Origin: Chloroflexi bacterium 54-19 | Lineage (GTDB): Bacteria; Chloroflexota; Chloroflexia; Chloroheliales; Chloroheliaceae | NCBI GenBank assembly: GCA_001898225.1 | Contig: MKTJ01000057.1 | Span: forward strand, 155,551-219,550 | DNA: 64,000 nt | Reading direction: 5' to 3' | Shown here: positions 61,158 to 64,000 of the stretch, in pieces | Layout: the number at the start of each line of letters is the position of its first letter | How positions within the stretch are numbered: position 1 is the stretch's first letter | Position numbers and translations under genes: made by a program | The notes under the pieces: generated by a model | Databases searched by the model: none | What the model was told of the DNA's origin: nothing | The model's input: only the letters and a program-made list of their open reading frames with translations

Positions 61158-63752
61158 TTAAGTCCTTTTTATATTAAATACTTTCTCAAGCCAGTTTCTC
61201 CGCCAACCGGTCCGCACCAGCCAACTCCATAAGGCGACCAACCCGACCAGGAGCAAATACTCCCAGGGGTTTAGCGTTACCAGCCCCAGGAATTCCTGGA
61301 ATGCGGGTAAGGCTAGGGCCATGCCAAAGAAAACCATTATTACCAATGCCAGCCAGGCCGGGCGCTTGTCAGAAGAAAGTTTTTCCCCACCAACCCAAAA
61401 ATGAGCAGGCGGTTTGACAAATGGGATCAACAGTAGCCCGCTCAGGACTGCCGCCAGGAAAAGGGCGGTACGAGCAGCCGGGAAAGCCTGGGCTTCGAGG
61501 GCATTTTCAGGTAAGGTTGGGTTTTGCGCTTTGAGAGTCCATAAATACAGGAAAAAATAGGTCAGGAATACTACAAGCCCTAGAATGACCCGACTCAGGA
61601 TAGCCGGTATGATAAAAGATTGAACAGTCCGAAGAAGGCTTCTTTTCCCGGTTTGGCCTGGCTGCGCCCAGACCGTCAGACCTACCACCGGCAAACCAAC
61701 CGTTAGAAATACCATTGTTGAACTCTGGCGAGGTAGGAAGGGAAAACCAAGACTGGCAACCGCCATTGAAATTATGAGAATCGCCTCGAAGCCGATTCGG
61801 GGCAAATGTAGTTTCAGGTTATCCTGCATACCATTGCGGATGCGCTGCCCTTCCTTTAATGCTTCCGGTAAGCTTTCAAAAGAGTCACCCAGCAGAATTA
61901 TGCCTGATACCGCCCGGCTTGCCTGGCTGCCACTTTCCATGGCGATACCCAGGTTAGCTTTCTTGAGCGAAAGGACATCGTTTACCCCATCCCCGATCAT
62001 GGCAACATAGTGACCACCGGCCTGTAAGGCCACCACCAACCGTTCTTTTTGCTTTGGTGTAATCCGACCGAAGATAGTCGTTTCTCTTGCGGCCAGGGCT
62101 AATTCCTGATCACTCATAAGGTCAACTTCAGATCCGGTCAAAGAGTGGGTACCAGGCTCCATACCGGCCTGGCGGGCTAAAGCCTGGACCGTTTGAGGAT
62201 TATCCCCGGAGATAATTTTTAGGGTAACCCCGGCCTGGGCAAAAGATTGGATGGTTTTACCGACCTGTGTCCGCAGCACATCACTTAAGGCTACCAGGCC
62301 CAGGGTGGTTAATTTTGCAGGCAGCCGGGGTTGGCCCGTCTGGTCGTGCAAACCTTCTCTAGCAGGACAGCTACCAAATATAAGGACCCGCAACCCCCGG
62401 TTCTGCCACCCGGTGATGGTTTCCTGGGCGGCCTTGTCCAAAACCGTGGCTGGGGCAAGGATTTCAGGCGCACCCAAAACATAGGTCCCTGCTAAATTTG
62501 CTCTTTCAAAGGTGAGGGCGCTCCACTTGTAGGCCGACGAAAAAACCACCTCTTCCACCACCGGTTCGGCCAGCCCACCGAAACTATCCAGGAGGGTCTG
62601 GCTCGTCCGGTTTCGACCGGTCGAACTTGCCACAAAAGTACCCAATACTTGTTTGAATTTACCTTCGCCAGGCCCAATTGGATAAATCCCGGCCACTTCC
62701 AGGCGATTTGCGGTAAGGGTGCCGGTTTTATCCAGGCAAAGCACCTCTACATTGCTTAACGATTCTACCGCATTGGCTTGCTGGATTAATGCGCCCCGCC
62801 TGGCAATCCTGACGGCACCCAGGGCATAGGCCAGGGTAATCATCATAAAAAGGCCGTTGGGTACCAGGGCCGCAATGACTGCCGCCATCTGCATGGTCTG
62901 GACAAGCGGTAGATGGTCTACCAGGGCCGAGACAGCTAACAACACTCCGAAGAAACCGGCAATCATGACTACCAGCCTGACTACCTGGTAAAGTTCACTT
63001 TGTAGAGGCGTCAAAACCCGTTGGAACAGCCGGGCATTAGAAGCGAGAGTGTTGGCAAAACTTTCCAGGCCCACTTTTTGCGCCCGGTACATCCCACTTC
63101 CGGCTGCACAAAAGCTGCCCGATAACACTGGCTCACCCACATGTTTTTGAACCAGGTCCGATTCCCCTGTCAATAAAGATTCATCTACTGACAGGCTGCT
63201 ACTGGTTAAAACCTGCCCGTCTACCACTACCTGGTCCCCTGGACTCAGCACCAGCACATCATCCACTACAATTTCAGCCGGGTCGAGATTGTAAACAGTT
63301 CCTTCCCGTAAAACGGCGGCTTTTGGACGGGTCATAAGACTGATCCGGTCTAACTTCCGCTTGGCCCGGACTTCCTGGATTAGCCCGACCAGGGTATTAA
63401 AAGAAATAACCCAGATTGAAGTGACCGCATCCGTGAATTGACCGAGCCAGAGCAAAAGCAAACCAATCGTGAAGGGAACAGCGTTAAGGAATGTAAAGAC
63501 GTTATCTTTGAGAAGGTTTAAATAAGTCCGGCTGGACGGTAACTTAACATCATTACCGAATCCCCTGGCCCGCCTTTCAAAAACTTCCTCTTGAGTTAGC
63601 CCCCTGGGATTTTTATCCTCCCTGGACCTGTTTAATTGCTCGGCCGAATTTACAGGTAGCGGTGAAGATAGTTCTTTGGATGAGGAAGCTATTATATTGG
63701 GGGAGTTTGTTGAGCCCAACTCATCTGGGCGGTTAGGGTTAGAGGTTAGCAT
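61158..63752 (-). CDS. P-type cation ATPase, CtpE-like
   Basis: The protein has 864 residues. The P-type core is complete: the actuator TGE in SLLTGESDLV, the phosphorylated Asp in CLDKTGTLTANR (about 340), and the hinge GDGVNDVLSLKKANLGIAM. About eight to ten membrane helices flank it. Helix four has ALVPNGLFMMITLAYALGAVRIARRGALIQ, seen as ALVPNGLFMMITLAYALGA: the usual PEGL is PNGL here. The form is close to CtpE of actinobacteria, a Ca2+ uptake ATPase. The ion cannot be proved from sequence. The first 50 residues are disordered. Confidence 0.93.
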   Translation of the reverse strand: MLTSNPNRPDELGSTNSPNIIASSSKELSSPLPVNSAEQLNRSREDKNPRGLTQEEVFERRARGFGNDVKLPSSRTYLNLLKDNVFTFLNAVPFTIGLLLLWLGQFTDAVTSIWVISFNTLVGLIQEVRAKRKLDRISLMTRPKAAVLREGTVYNLDPAEIVVDDVLVLSPGDQVVVDGQVLTSSSLSVDESLLTGESDLVQKHVGEPVLSGSFCAAGSGMYRAQKVGLESFANTLASNARLFQRVLTPLQSELYQVVRLVVMIAGFFGVLLAVSALVDHLPLVQTMQMAAVIAALVPNGLFMMITLAYALGAVRIARRGALIQQANAVESLSNVEVLCLDKTGTLTANRLEVAGIYPIGPGEGKFKQVLGTFVASSTGRNRTSQTLLDSFGGLAEPVVEEVVFSSAYKWSALTFERANLAGTYVLGAPEILAPATVLDKAAQETITGWQNRGLRVLIFGSCPAREGLHDQTGQPRLPAKLTTLGLVALSDVLRTQVGKTIQSFAQAGVTLKIISGDNPQTVQALARQAGMEPGTHSLTGSEVDLMSDQELALAARETTIFGRITPKQKERLVVALQAGGHYVAMIGDGVNDVLSLKKANLGIAMESGSQASRAVSGIILLGDSFESLPEALKEGQRIRNGMQDNLKLHLPRIGFEAILIISMAVASLGFPFLPRQSSTMVFLTVGLPVVGLTVWAQPGQTGKRSLLRTVQSFIIPAILSRVILGLVVFLTYFFLYLWTLKAQNPTLPENALEAQAFPAARTALFLAAVLSGLLLIPFVKPPAHFWVGGEKLSSDKRPAWLALVIMVFFGMALALPAFQEFLGLVTLNPWEYLLLVGLVALWSWLVRTGWRRNWLEKVFNIKRT

Positions 63753-64000
63753 AGCAATTCCTCTGGGACCAGTCAGCCCGGTTTATCAAAATCAAAACCC
63801 GGTCGCCCCGGCTACAATGAGGGTCATTCCAAAACTTCAGACAACTCTTGAAGTTGATAAGTAATAACCAGGATTTCTAGCCAATCAGGCATTTTCACGG
63901 TTTTTTACCAGGTTCAAGCAGTCTTATTCGCCTAACCGGCTAAAACCTGGTAACTTAAGCCGTCACATTAGACCTGGCTCCCGATTGAAGGGCCACGTGG

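Noticed and set aside
63676..63864. 62-residue plus-strand frame
   Set aside because: It is antisense to the ATPase N-terminus and has no features.

Overview
The window looks like chromosomal DNA of a free-living heterotroph, most likely of the phylum Chloroflexota. This placement is inferred from gene style, not from a marker gene. The clues are a MalT-like LuxR ATPase beside a DUF4386 membrane protein, an AfsR-like STAND/TPR regulator, many Thr/Pro-rich lipoproteins and bitopic surface proteins, frequent TTG starts with good ribosome binding sites, and a large secreted subtilase. I see no rRNA, tRNA, CRISPR array, transposase or integrase.

Layout. 1-1460: a sugar-uptake locus cut by the window edge, with a Tat/lipoprotein solute-binding protein, a LacI regulator and three near-identical operators. 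1700-3970: a nucleotide-sugar module (NeuD/PglD-like acyltransferase and DegT aminotransferase) behind a long, hairpin-rich leader with a threefold repeat. 4011-16056: a minus-strand regulatory and transport block with a small conserved protein, DUF4386, a MalT-like LuxR, a membrane protein, a heterodimeric ABC exporter with a His-rich N-terminus, and a STAND/TPR regulator. 16217-19574: a DUF4352-like membrane protein, a methyltransferase, and a TlpA-like redoxin gene with an in-frame TGA at the active-site cysteine position. That TGA is followed by a bacterial SECIS-like hairpin, so the gene probably encodes an unannotated selenoprotein.

20071-34254 is the centrepiece, a contractile injection system (CIS, phage-tail-like). 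In order it holds a DUF4255 cap/terminator-like protein, sheath, tube, a disordered protein, a LysM hub adaptor, a VgrG-like spike, a Cys-containing spike-tip candidate, gp25, baseplate J fused to a BNR propeller, and tail protein I fused to an FHA domain. Four membrane proteins follow, one with an intramembrane-flanked HExxH motif like that of the eCIS core domain DUF4157. No AAA+ ATPase, tape measure of the usual type, tail fibre or obvious toxin is seen in the window. The FHA domain and the membrane module suggest a cell-associated, phosphorylation-controlled CIS (inference).

34450-64000: an APH-like phosphotransferase, several secreted or lipidated proteins of unknown function, an alpha/beta hydrolase, a mannonate-dehydratase-like enolase, an NTF2-like surface protein, a TPR-TM-WD40 protein, an (alpha/alpha)6-barrel glycan-active enzyme, a GT39-like and an AglD-like membrane protein, a sulfatase, another DUF4386 protein, an ECF sigma factor with a membrane partner carrying a DUF5666-like domain, a subtilase and a CtpE-like P-type ATPase. 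The sugar-uptake, mannonate, glycan and sulfatase genes together suggest use of plant or algal polysaccharides.
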